In this document: in pieces, positions 38,001 through 50,000 of the stretch | How positions within the stretch are numbered: position 1 is the first letter of the stretch | Layout: each line of letters begins with the position of its first letter | Origin: Ceratothoa steindachneri | Lineage: Eukaryota > Arthropoda > Malacostraca > Isopoda > Cymothoidae | Assembly: GCA_963969495.1 (NCBI GenBank) | Contig: OZ018318.1 | Coordinates: 100,431,141 to 100,495,140, forward strand | Length of the DNA stretch: 64,000 nt | Direction of reading: 5' to 3' | The notes under the pieces: model-generated | Databases searched by the model: none | Told to the model about the DNA's origin: nothing | Seen by the model: the letters and a program-made list of their open reading frames with translations, nothing else | Translations under genes and position numbers: made by a program

Positions 38001-41000
38001 GTCATATTCCACAAGTCTGTGTGACGAACCCATCCCAAGTACAAGGGACAAGCGGTATTGACCCTGTTCATCGACTGTCTCCCATCTTCTTAGCCAAGCC
38101 ACCCAGAGCGCAGCCTGTATTTCTGCCATAAGCAAAACACTGGTCAGGTCACCCAGTCCTCGCAGACTCTTTGGCACCCTCATCCGTGTGCTTATTCTGC
38201 ACAATTACTACATGTCACCCAGCTTGCCAAAACCATGACATCACAGATATCGTGAACTAGGAATGTGTATATTCCAATGTCCCGAGAGCACTGAGGGCGC
38301 TTTGTGAGTCACTACAAGGCACAATCCAGTCTCCAAACTGGGCACATCCCATTATCTCCCATACCGAGTGGTGTATTGCAACCAACTCGGCTGTGAAGAC
38401 AGATGCAGTGCCTGGCAGAGCCCCGCTTACTTCAAACAGGGGGGATATGGTGTGGAAACTGACCCTCTCTTGGGACCTGGAGCCATCGGTATATGCTGGC
38501 ACAGTTCCAGCATGATACGAAATGTGTTCAAAAAAGGTCAAACACAATACTCTCGGCGCTGTAGAAGCTTTGGGAGCAGAGGCATGGCTAAAAATAGTCA
38601 AAGGGTGGCATCCTGAGGTGCATCTTTACAGTGCTTCCTCTCATGCCCATAATAAGCACCAAAGATTTCACCTTCATTGGTTGAGGAACCATCTTGATCC
38701 TGTTGGGTGCAAAGTATCCAAAGAAAACCAAGATTATCAGGAGTTTTTACCCCTTCATTTTTGTCACATGGCTCACATTGTCAGGGCACATCTCAACTAT
38801 CTCCTCTTTGGAGAAGTTGAAAAGGTTTCAAACATGCCATCAGATGGGCATGGGAGGTTGGAGAGCATTTTTGCCTGGGTAACATCTTTGTCGTGTATGA
38901 GGACTCCCTTACCATACCTTTTTTAGATGGCCTTCAGGAATGAGTCCTATATCTCTCTCCAGATACCGGGCAGCTCAGATGAAATTGCCCTTGCCTTCTT
39001 TGTAGTAGGCAATGAACCAGTATGGAGTGCGTACTTTTCATGGCCTTGTTGCCTTCTCTGTCAAATGCTCTTCAAATATGTCTGGACAGTAGTCCTGCTC
39101 TGTCTCTTCCAGAATATTTGATCTTACGAGTCTGAGAGAGAAGTTCTTGTCACATATGGGTAAAGAGGTTACATGTTCAAGGGCTATCTAAGTGGCCTCC
39201 TTTGTCAGGAAGATCACATAACATCTGTTGGTGGTATTATTCTTGTAGATGATTCAGATTCTGGTTATGGTACCAAACTTCATGATAGTGTGTATTACAT
39301 TGTAAGATATCAGTCATTATAAGTGTCTTTCCTTTTTGTGATGATGTAGATGACTCAGCAGGTGTCCTGTTACCAACTTTTCCTTTCTGGATTTCTGAAG
39401 CAGTGGGAGGTGCTCCCATCTGCTTCTCTTCAGCAGCACATGATGTTTTGGGGTCCTGGTAGACCACCTCCCGATGACCAGATTTATTTTTTTACATCCA
39501 TATGCATGTTGATTTCCTGGTTGGTTCAAGGAGCCAAGAGCCACCGCCTACTGGGTGCTAGACGATGAGGACAAGGTACCTTGTGCCCAGGGAGAATACT
39601 CATTTTAAAAAGCAAGCTGTGATGCAAAAGTTTGCCTGTGCCGGAGCTGACCCTACTCCCACATGTATCCCCAACCATCCAGCACAGGACGACACTAAAG
39701 TGGTCCTCCAGCAGGCAGCATTATTGACCCATATTGAAAGCCTACATTGGAGCTATTTGGTCTGGTCGCTAGCTGACGACCCGTTTAGTATGGGTAACCC
39801 TCTTCCCCAGGTAGGTGGAGTAGATGACCCAGCCCCCCTAGCATGGCCTGCCAGTTTCTTGGTGACCCATCCAGTATGGGTAGCCTTCTCCCACAATGTT
39901 GAGTGGAGTAGGAAGCTTGGTCCCCCCCTAGCATGGCTTGTCAGATCATTGGGACATGCAATCCCGGTCACCACATAAAGGCGGGTTCGGGAATTATTTT
40001 GTAATAGCATTGTATCTATTTGGCCGATTCTAACGAAATTTTAAACCTTTTATGTTGTTTCACATTCCCTTTCAAATGATTAAATTTGTCAAGGTCATCC
40101 CAGGAAATCATTGAAAGTTTTGAAGGTCATAATTCAGAATAATTGAGAGTACGCCACTTAGGTCTGTTGACCTTGTTGAATGGAAAAGGTTCCTTATGGA
40201 AGGGTTGGTAGGTTTGATAACATTAAAAAATTGTTGTAAATCCAGAACATAGTGATTGTGAGAGGGTGGGAGGGGACTAAATTCTTTCTAGCATTATTTA
40301 TTACTCTATCCTTTTTATTGTGGCAACCATCCCCAGACCAGTTGCTTGCTTAATGTTGTCCATCGTTGCCGATGATGATGTTACTCCATACATGGATGAG
40401 TTTGATGATTATCATCTTTAGTGAGACCGTTGATGGCTGCGGAGTCCGCCAAGGTTGGCACACCTCTTCCACAGACATTGCAGATATGGGGTCCTTGTAT
40501 TTGTTGGTGTCATCTTGCAAAACGGGCTATGGCAGCATTGTTGTAATTTGTGCTGAAGTAGTTGGCTCCATCGTGTACTAGGGCATGCTAGGAGCTTCTA
40601 TTGGTAGCATCAGTCTCTAGGGTTCCTGGGTTCACGTTGAACTTTTTGAAGGAGGATTTTAGGTGATCCTTAAGCCTTTTTTTTTGTCCTCCCACAGATC
40701 GTCGCTCCACAGAAAGTTCTTAAAACATAACATAACATAATTTCACGGATGACAAAAGCCACAAGGGCCTATCAAAGGTCATCCGCAACTGTCAAAACCC
40801 ACCCACAAAAAGCACCATCACAAGGGAAAGACAAAATCAAAGTCCCCCACAATATAATATAACAGATGACAAAAGCCACAAGGGCCCATCATAGGTCATC
40901 CGAGTCAAACGGCCTCTTTTTTTAAGGCACCCAAACTCCGAAGAAAACTACATCCAGAGGATTGTGTCCAGAAACAAGGGTATCACCAATCGAGGCTTGT

Positions 41001-44000
41001 CAAGAACTAAATCATGCGGCTATAAATATATACAAACAATATTAATATATACAAAACTTAGGAACCATCACAACCTTCCCTCCCCATAAACTCATCCAAC
41101 CTACTCTTAAATATTTAAATTTGGACTACCTACTACCCTCTGTGGCAATTTGTTCCAGAAGTCCACCACTCTATTGGTGAAAAAATATTTTCTTAAATCC
41201 AACCTACACCCTTGCTTTTTAATTTTCAAGTGGTGAACTCTAGTCCGATTTCCATCATCTAACTCAAAAAACTTGCTAACATACAATTTATCTATCCCAG
41301 AAATTTTTTTAAACAGCTCAATCATATCCCCTTTCATACACCACCTTTCGAATGAGAACATATTTAATACCTTCAGTCTATCTATATATTCAAGGTGCCT
41401 CAGGGAAGGAATAATCTTTGTTGCCCTCCATTGCACCGACTCGACGAGGTTAATATGGTGTCTAAAATGTGGAGCCCATACCTGTATACAGTACGCTAGA
41501 TGTGGCCTAACATAAGAGTTATAGAGTTTAAGAATAACCTCCTTACTTTTGTAACTAACATTTCTCTTAATGAAACCCAGCACTCTATTTGCCCTATTTC
41601 TTGCTTCAATACACTGCTTAGAAAACCTTAATGACTTATCTATTACTACTCCTAGATCTTACTCATCCGCTACTGAGTTCAGCCAATGCCCATCCATTTC
41701 ATAGTTAAATTCTCTATTATCTTTTCTCACGTTAATAACTTTGCACTTATCAAGGTTGAAAGTCATTTGCCACTTATGTGCCCAGGATAACAATTTATTT
41801 AAATCCCCCTGCGTTTATATAGATGACAAATAATAATGGACCGAGAACTGATCCCTGAGGAGCCCCACTGATAACATCCCTCCACTCTGACTTTACACCA
41901 TTTAGCACTACCCTTTGCTTCCTATCTTTCAGCCACTCAGCTATCCAATTTGAAACACCCCCACATATCCCAATCATTATTAATTTATGAACTAGTCTCC
42001 TATGTGGTACCTTATCAAATGCTTTACTAAAATCCAAGTAAATTACATCTACATCTTCTCCCTTATCTACTTAATTTGTTAGGAACTCCAGAAAGTCTAG
42101 TAAATTAGTCAAACGTGATCTAAACCCATGCTGAGCATCGCTGATTAACCCTTCCCTCTCTAGATGTTGGCAAATCCCTTTTTTAACTATTTTCTCAAGA
42201 ATTTTACAGACTACAGGAGTTAGGCTAACTGGTCTAAAGTTATTTGGATCATCTTTACTACCCTTCTTGAAAATGAGGACTACCTTCACTCTCTTCCAAT
42301 CATCGGGTATTTCTCCAGATTCTAGTGACCTAGTATACAACTTCTCCAGAGCTATTGAGATACTTTCTACCCCTTCTTTAAGTATCCTAGAATGAATATT
42401 ATCAGGGCCGGAGGCCTTGGTAGTATCTAACTCACCTATTAGTCCTTTTATCGTCCTCCAATCCACTCTAATGGTAGTAAACACCTCTTTCCCTGACCCA
42501 TGAGTACTATACATAAGACTATTTAGTTTCTCCTTTGTAAATACTGATGCAAAATGACCATTTAGTACCTCAACTATTTCCTCTCAGTTTCTCTCACAAT
42601 CCCTTATCTACTTAATTTGTTAGGAACTCCAGAAAGTCTAGTAAATTAGTCAAACGTGATCTAAACCCATGCTGAGCATCGCTGATTAACCCTTCCCTCT
42701 CTAGATGTTGGCAAATCCCTTTTTTAACTATTTTCTCAAGAATTTTACAGACTACAGGAGTTAGGCTAACTGGTCTAAAGTTATTTGGATCATCTTTACT
42801 ACCCTTCTTGAAAATGAGGACTACCTTCACTCTCTTCCAATCATCGGGTATTTCTCCAGATTCTAGTGACCTAGTATACAACTTCTCCAGAGCTATTGAG
42901 ATACTTTCTACCCCTTCTTTAAGTATCCTAGAATGAATATTATCAGGGCCGGAGGCCTTGGTAGTATCTAACTCACCTATTAGTCCTTTTATCGTCCTCC
43001 AATCCACTCTAATGGTAGTAAACACCTCTTTCCCTGACCCATGAGTACTATACATAAGACTATTTAGTTTCTCCTTTGTAAATACTGATGCAAAATGACC
43101 ATTTAGTACCTCAACTATTTCCTCTCAGTTTCTCTCACAACCCCTTCATATTTGATAGGTCCTATTTTAACTCTGCCAGACTTGTTATTAATTTTATAGT
43201 AACTAAAGAACTTTCTAGGATCTTTGTAGCTACCCTGAGCTAATTTAATTTCTGACACCCTTTTGTTCTTTATAATCTTATTTAACTCATTCCTAGCCAT
43301 TCTATAATCACTTAAATTTTGAATATTATTTTCTACATGTAATTTTTTGTATGCCCTTTTCTTCTCTGAAATTTTTCTAGCTATCTCCTGATTCCACCAT
43401 AATGGTTTCCTACTTTTGTTCCTAATGGCCTTCATTGGGATACATTGCTCTTGGACTACATTTATTTTATGCTTGAAAGTATCCCACATCTCATAAGCAT
43501 TTTTACCTCTGAATTCTACATGCCAGTCTACCAAATTTAGCAAGCTTCGAAGTTTTACATAATCTCCCTTATGAAAATTTGGAACTTTTCCAGCATTCTC
43601 GGTTATTTTACCCTTCTCAATTCCTAAGTTAAAACGAACTATCTGATGGTCACTATTTCCCAATGCTTTCCCAACAGTCAATTCTTGAACTAAATGATCA
43701 CTGTTAGAAAGTACTAAATCTAATATATTGTCCACCCTCATTGGCTCATTAACAAATTGATTCAAAAAATTATCCTCAAAGCATTCTATGAACCTTCCAC
43801 TTGTTCTATCTCTACCTATCATATTTTCCCAGCCACAGAGTTTAAGTTGAAGTCCCCAATAATAACTGCATCTGTTTCACATCCCTTACTTATTTCCCTT
43901 ATCATTAGTTCATCCATATCATCAGTCTGACCAGGTAGCCTGTAAAAAGCTCCCAAATGCACCATTCTATTTTTACTGAACCTAATATCTATCCAAAGTG

Positions 44001-47000
44001 ACTCAACTCCATCCTGCTTTATTGAAGTATTTAAACTTGAAACAATGTTGTTTTTTTATATAGATAATTATTCATCCACCATTCCTACCTGTCTTTTGAT
44101 TAATGTACATATTATAACCCTGTAAATCAAATTCACTTATAGTGTCACTAAATTCTACTTCATTAGGCCATGATTCAGTAACACATAATATATCTATATC
44201 CTCATCGCTAATATAACTAAATAGCTCATCCTTCTTGTTTCTAAGACTATGGGCATTTGTATAGAAACAATTTAACCCCCCTATCCCTGAAGCACCTCTT
44301 CCAACCTGAATGACCTCACCTCTATCGCCTTGGAACCTATTTCTGTTATCTGCCAAGTCCATTCTACTTTCAGTGCTATAATGTCCTCTCATAATTCCCT
44401 GACCACTATTAGTATCTAGTTTCCCCGCCCGCAGACCTAATAACACGATCATACTCCTCCCACAACACATCTATCCTCCTCCTACTCAAATGCTGTCCAT
44501 CCATCGCAAACATTTCTTTCATTCTAACAAACCTATCCCACACATCCACAAACATGACACCTTCCATCTCACACATAATTATTCAGCCCAATCGCACAGA
44601 TATCCATTCTACCCCAACATCCATTCTTGGAAGCACACCTGTGACAACACCTTTCATTCTAATTTCTTTCACCTTTTCAATCAACCTCTTGTACCTCTCA
44701 CGTAACTCACATGCACCCACTTTCTTCACATCATTCACTCCTACATGTGTAATCACAACCGCATCCCTTGCACAGCCAGACACCAGCTCCTCATACCTAT
44801 CAGACAGATCTCTCCCTCCAGCACCCGGCAAACAGACCCTCAAACCATTCAATCTACTTGCATTCAACTTCCTATCTAAATATCTAACTCGCGAATCACC
44901 CATCACAAGCTTTCAGTCAGACTCCTATTCCTAACCCCCACAGACCTAACTCCATCCCCACTCCTATTCCCATTCAAACTACCAGTCACTACCCCCCCAC
45001 CCCCATCAGTCATATCACTTCCATTTACTTCCCTTCTTAGGGCACTGAATCTATTAGTCAAGCTAATAGGTTCTGTGTCCCTCTGACTCACACACCTATT
45101 CTCCCCCTGGCTAACCACCTCGACAGAAGCAACCCTATTCTCACAAAGAACAGGAGAAGCCTCCCTAGCTACACATTTCCTAACCACTCTCCACTGTCCC
45201 CCATCCTCACTAGGCCTATTTCTAACTAATCTAAGGGGGCTAACTTCACTATCCCTAGAACTATCATATCCTACCTCCTCCACCGGCCCTCTACCTTCAC
45301 CTGAAACATCTATCTGGCCTACCTCACCACCTAACCTATTCCCCGCCCTAGGCCTAACACTAAGTTCCCTCCTGAGCTCAAAAACTAACACCTCCAGCCT
45401 ACACATCCTGTCTAAATCCTGCATTCTCATCCCCTCTAAATCTACAATGCATTCACGCAGCCCACATACAACACATGTATATCCCTCACCAACTACACCA
45501 CAACCAATGCATACATTCCGACACTCATGTTCACTTTCATCCCCGAACTCCATCACTTATTCAAACAAAGAAAGAACTTAGTACAGGGTGATCCGGAGTA
45601 ATCAATGTTCAGGCTGGTGTATGATGTGGCCAGTGTAGCGAAGTTGTTTTAGTCTGAGGATTTCTTTTAGTGAGAATGTATGCATGCATTCTCTAATGTT
45701 GACATGTGGCACCTTGTCCCACCAATGAATTCCCAGGATGCGTCTCGGGAAGTTTATATGAAAACTCTCTAGCTTCCTGATCTGATATTTATATGGTGTC
45801 CAAGATTTGCAACCATAGAGCAAGATGGAGAGGCAGGTAGCCAGGGTCAGACTGTGGTTATTGAAGACCCGTCTTGAAAGTTTTCCAAAAGCGGCTGAGA
45901 CAAGGGCAATTCATCTGGTGATTTTGTCATCCAGGGGGCAGTCAGTTAACAGGATGGATCCAAGGTATGTTGGACTTCCTTCAATTGGTCCTGTCCTATA
46001 GTTATCTGTGGGTTAGCTATCTGTCCTACACCTTGGCCTGTGCGCTGGAATAACACTTCTGTTTTTTCAGTGTTAACCGTTAGTACCATTTGTGTATATG
46101 TTTCACATACACAATTTAGGATGGTCTGGAGCCCTTGTTCTGTATGGCTGACAAAGCCAGCACCATCAGCATATTGAAGCTCTATGATTGTGTTGGTGTT
46201 AATTAGTGTTTTTGCACAAAGCGGGCGAGGTTAAAGAGATTTCCATCCAACCTGTAGCTTAGAGTGACTCCCACTTCATCTTCAATGATGTTATTGTAGA
46301 CGAGTTGGGTGACAGCAGTTATGAACAGGCTGAATATTACAGGGGCAAGAACACAACCCTGTTTTACCCCAACCCTCACTTCAAAAGGAGCAGATTTTTT
46401 ACTCCCTGCTACAACAGCAGCATTCATCCCGCTGTGTAGTGCAGCAAGTACTTTAATATAATTGAATGGGCAGCCAAATTTTGCAAGTAATTGCCATAGT
46501 AGTGTGTCGTTTACAGTATCCAAAGCTTGTCAGGTCCATGAAAGCACTATACAGGTTTTGGTGTTGCTCCCTGCATTTTTCTTGCAATTGTTGAACAACG
46601 AAAACCATATCTAAGGTTGACCTTTCTTTTCGAAAACTACACTGTGATTCTGGCAGGATCTTTTCTGCAACATGGATAAGTAGTCGTGTCAGCATGATGC
46701 GGGCTAGAGTTTGCCCAGCATTGGAGGAGTGTGATGCCACAGCTATTGCTACACACAGTTTTGTCTCCTCTTTTCTTATGGACAGTAACAATTTTGCCAT
46801 CTTTAAAGTCTTGTGATACGCTGCCAGTTTCCCAGCAAACTTCAAAGAGTTTGTGTAAATGGTTAGTGATGTTGTGGCCACCATACTTAAGTAGTTCAGC
46901 AGGAATATCGTCTGGTCCTGTAGCTTTGTGGTTCTTGAGACTTGCAGTTGCTTTTTGGACTTCTGCAAGTGTTGCAGTCGAGTCCAGTTCTATAATTTCT

Positions 47001-50000
47001 GGGAGCTGATGGATCTCATTTAGGATGGACAGGTCCACTGGGTTTTCTCAATTTAGCAGCTCCTTAAAATGTTCAGCCCATCGATCTAATATCTTGTTGT
47101 GCTCAGTTATGAGGGTATTCCTGTCAGCGGTACATAAGGGGGTGAGTGTGGTGATAGTTGGTCCATAGGCTGTTTTAAGTGAGGAATAAAAGTTGTGGAG
47201 ATTGCCAGTGACCATTTGTGTTTGCATTTCAGAAGATAGTTTATCGCACCAAGAGTTTTCCATCTCCCTTAAAGCATTCTGGACATTGGTGCACAGTGAA
47301 GAGAAGTGGTTCTTGTTTCTTGATGATGGGTTTCGTAGGTACTGGTCATAAGCAGCATTCTTATCCTTGATGAGTGTGAATGGCTGTTGCATTTTCATCA
47401 AACCAGTCAAGATTCTTACGTCTGGTTGTGCCTAAAATTTCTTGTGCAATGTCATGAATAGTGGTGCAGGAGCTGTTCCATATTGTGCCGAGAGAATCTG
47501 TTGGGGCATTTGTGTCTAAGTGTGTTGAAACATCTGGTAGTTTAGCGAGGGAAGACTCGAAGGCTGTTTTGATTTCAGGGTCAGTGCTGTAGATTTAATC
47601 TAGGTTTTGGGGCAATTTTCCTGACTGATAGTCTTATTCTTATATTGAGCTTAGCTCTCACCAATCTGTGATCAGTGGAGGCTTCAGCTCCTCTCATTAC
47701 ATGCATGATTTGAACTTCACTCAGGTCTCGCCTTCAGACTATGATGTAATCCAATAGATGCCAGTGGCGAGACCTGGGGTGCATCCATGTGGTTTTATTT
47801 TTGTTTGGGAGCTGGAACATGGTGTTGGTAATTGATAAGGAATGTTCTGAGCAAAGACTGGGGAGTCTGAAACCATTTGCATTGCTTTGCCCCACTCTGT
47901 GATGACCAAGAATGCCTTCCAAAGATGGTTCTTGTTTCCTACTCTGGCGTTCACGTTTCCGAGGAGAATCTTATCACTGTCAGGTATATGTTGTAAGGTA
48001 TCCTGAAGGCAAGAATAGAAGAGGTCTTTGGTGTTTGATCGTCTGAGGGAAGTGTTGGGGCATAGACACTGAGTAGGGTGGCGAAATGACACTTAGCTAA
48101 AGGGATGCGCCATACTGAGATTCTTTTACTCACTCCTGTGGGTGTGGTTGCTATTGAGTTCAAGAGCGGAGCGAACCGCAAAGCCAACTTCATGTAGTCG
48201 TGGTTGGTCAGAAGGCAGTCCTTGCCAAAAGAAGGTATAGCCTTCTCCTGCCTCCGCAAGTGAAACAGTTTCTGAAAGTCTAGTCTCACTTATGGCAGCG
48301 ATGTCTACATCATAGTGTTTTAGTTCTGCTGCTATGAGCGCAGTTCTTCTTTTTGGTAGGTTTGGGGGTGGTGTCCTGCAATGTTCTGACATTCCAAGTA
48401 GCGAACGTCAGGTATCTCTTCTTTTTGTTGATTCAACCACAATCATGGGATGCCCTGGCAGCTGTGGTAGTCTGACACAGGCTTGGGAATGGAGCGGCAA
48501 TGTCTAGGCAGCCTTTTATTGACCCTTCCTCGATAGAGGTGGGCAGTGTTGTCCAGTCACTCAGACAGACACCGAAAGAGGGCTGCAGGCCAATACTTCA
48601 GCCCTTCCAAAGATCATGTGTTCTGAGCCACCTGTTGTGCACCTTTACAAGGGCTGCCATACACTGTAGATACCCATGGTTTTGATCCCACCTTTGACTG
48701 TAGATCCCCACTAAGAAATAAGAGGCATCTTAATGGAGTGTAGATGGGTGGTAAAACACCTTCAAGAGTCCCCTAGTCCAAGTGCAGACCAATGGTAAAA
48801 TACTACCAAGAGTAAGATCAGTGGTAAGACCCCTAGCCCAAGTGCAGATCAATGCTAAAAATACTATCAAGAGTGCAGGTGGGTGGTAAGATCTCTTATG
48901 CAAGTGCAAACCAATGCTAAAAATACTATCAAGAATGCAGGTGGGTGGTAAGAAGCCTAACTCAAGTGCAGACCAATGGTAAAAATACTATCAAGAGTGC
49001 AGGTCAGCGGTAAGACCCCTAGCCCAAATGTAGACCAATGCTAAAAATACTATCAAGAGTGCATGTCAGTGGTAAGACCCCTAGCGCAAGTGCAGACAAA
49101 TGCTAAAGATACTATCAAGAGTGCAGATGGGTAGTAAGACCTCTTATACAAGTGCAGACCAATGGTAAAATACTAGCAAGAGTGCAGGTCAGTGGTAAGA
49201 CCCCTAGCCCAAGTGCAGACCAATGATAAAAATACTATCAAGAGTGCAGGTGGGTGGTAAGACCCCTAGGCCAAGTGCAGACTAATGGTAAAAATATTAA
49301 CAAAAGTGCATATGGGTGGTATATACTACCAAGACAAAATATTGCCCCAAAGACACCTACCAAAAGTGACAACGGTGATCAAACCATTATAAAATGCAAA
49401 TGCAGATTATATTAGCAATGTCAATAGCCGATATCAGTGGTTAAGCCCATACCAAGAGTCAGATAAGGGGTAAAAATCCTACCAAGGGTGAAAGGCCTAA
49501 AATGAGTGAATATCAATGGTAGATTCCCTACCAAATGGGCAGATATGGTAAAAACACTACCACAAGTACAGACTGTAGGTAAACTCGGATCAAATTATTA
49601 TCAACACTAACTCTCATGGTTCCAATTCCTTTAAAATGAAGGGAGGGGGGGGGAAAGCGTCAGTTTTCTCAGATAATCAACTAATTAATGGTCATCCTCT
49701 TAAGGATAAAAACTAAATTTTATTTAATAACATCCACCAACTCATTAATTAGGGAAGTCGCTCCAAAACTGAATAATAAAACCAAAATAAAGATCAGTAT
49801 AACAATCAATGGCAAGCCTGAGGGACCAGGAGCTAGTCCTCATCGTGGCAGAAGGGACAAAAAGAATGATAGAACTGTGTAAGGGAAACACCTAGCAAGC
49901 ATCTGAAACTTTTGTGGCTTAGTGGAGAGCCACCCATTCAACATCAGAGAGTTTAGACAGAAAACTACCAGTTGCCATAGATGGAAGAGTAATGTGTATA

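Larger units (their letters stand above)
40722..45590 (-). mobile_element. CR1 LINE nested in an RTE-like LINE
   Basis: From 5' to 3' on the minus strand: ORF1 (45,556 down to about 44,460), endonuclease (44,470-43,600), reverse transcriptase (about 43,820-41,795) and thumb/C-terminal domain (41,583-41,107). The 3' UTR ends in three ATGTT repeats (40,722-40,742). CR1 elements characteristically end in short tandem repeats rather than poly(A). Two copies of a hairpin-forming segment (CGGATGAC...GTCATCCG) lie at 40,746-40,785 and 40,863-40,902. It carries an exact internal tandem duplication and lacks part of the RT active site. Confidence 0.85.
45591..48680 (-). mobile_element. RTE-like LINE, main part (5' side of the CR1 insertion)
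   Basis: The minus strand reads: endonuclease ([41 protein letters not shown]; 48,126-48,392), a middle region at 47,050-48,092, reverse transcriptase at 46,200-47,038 and the post-RT motif [20 protein letters not shown] at 45,790-45,823. It is interrupted after GHIIHQPEH at 45,605 by the CR1; the missing end is at 40,310-40,721. Full of frameshifts. Confidence 0.75.

Noticed and set aside
39565..39978. 137-codon + strand open frame starting [11 protein letters not shown]
   Set aside because: It covers a duplicated 86-bp segment and has no domain; more likely LINE 5' region read on the wrong strand.
48735..49330. CRISPR-like regular array
   Set aside because: The whole unit repeats with variation; there are no unique spacers. 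It is a minisatellite in an animal genome.
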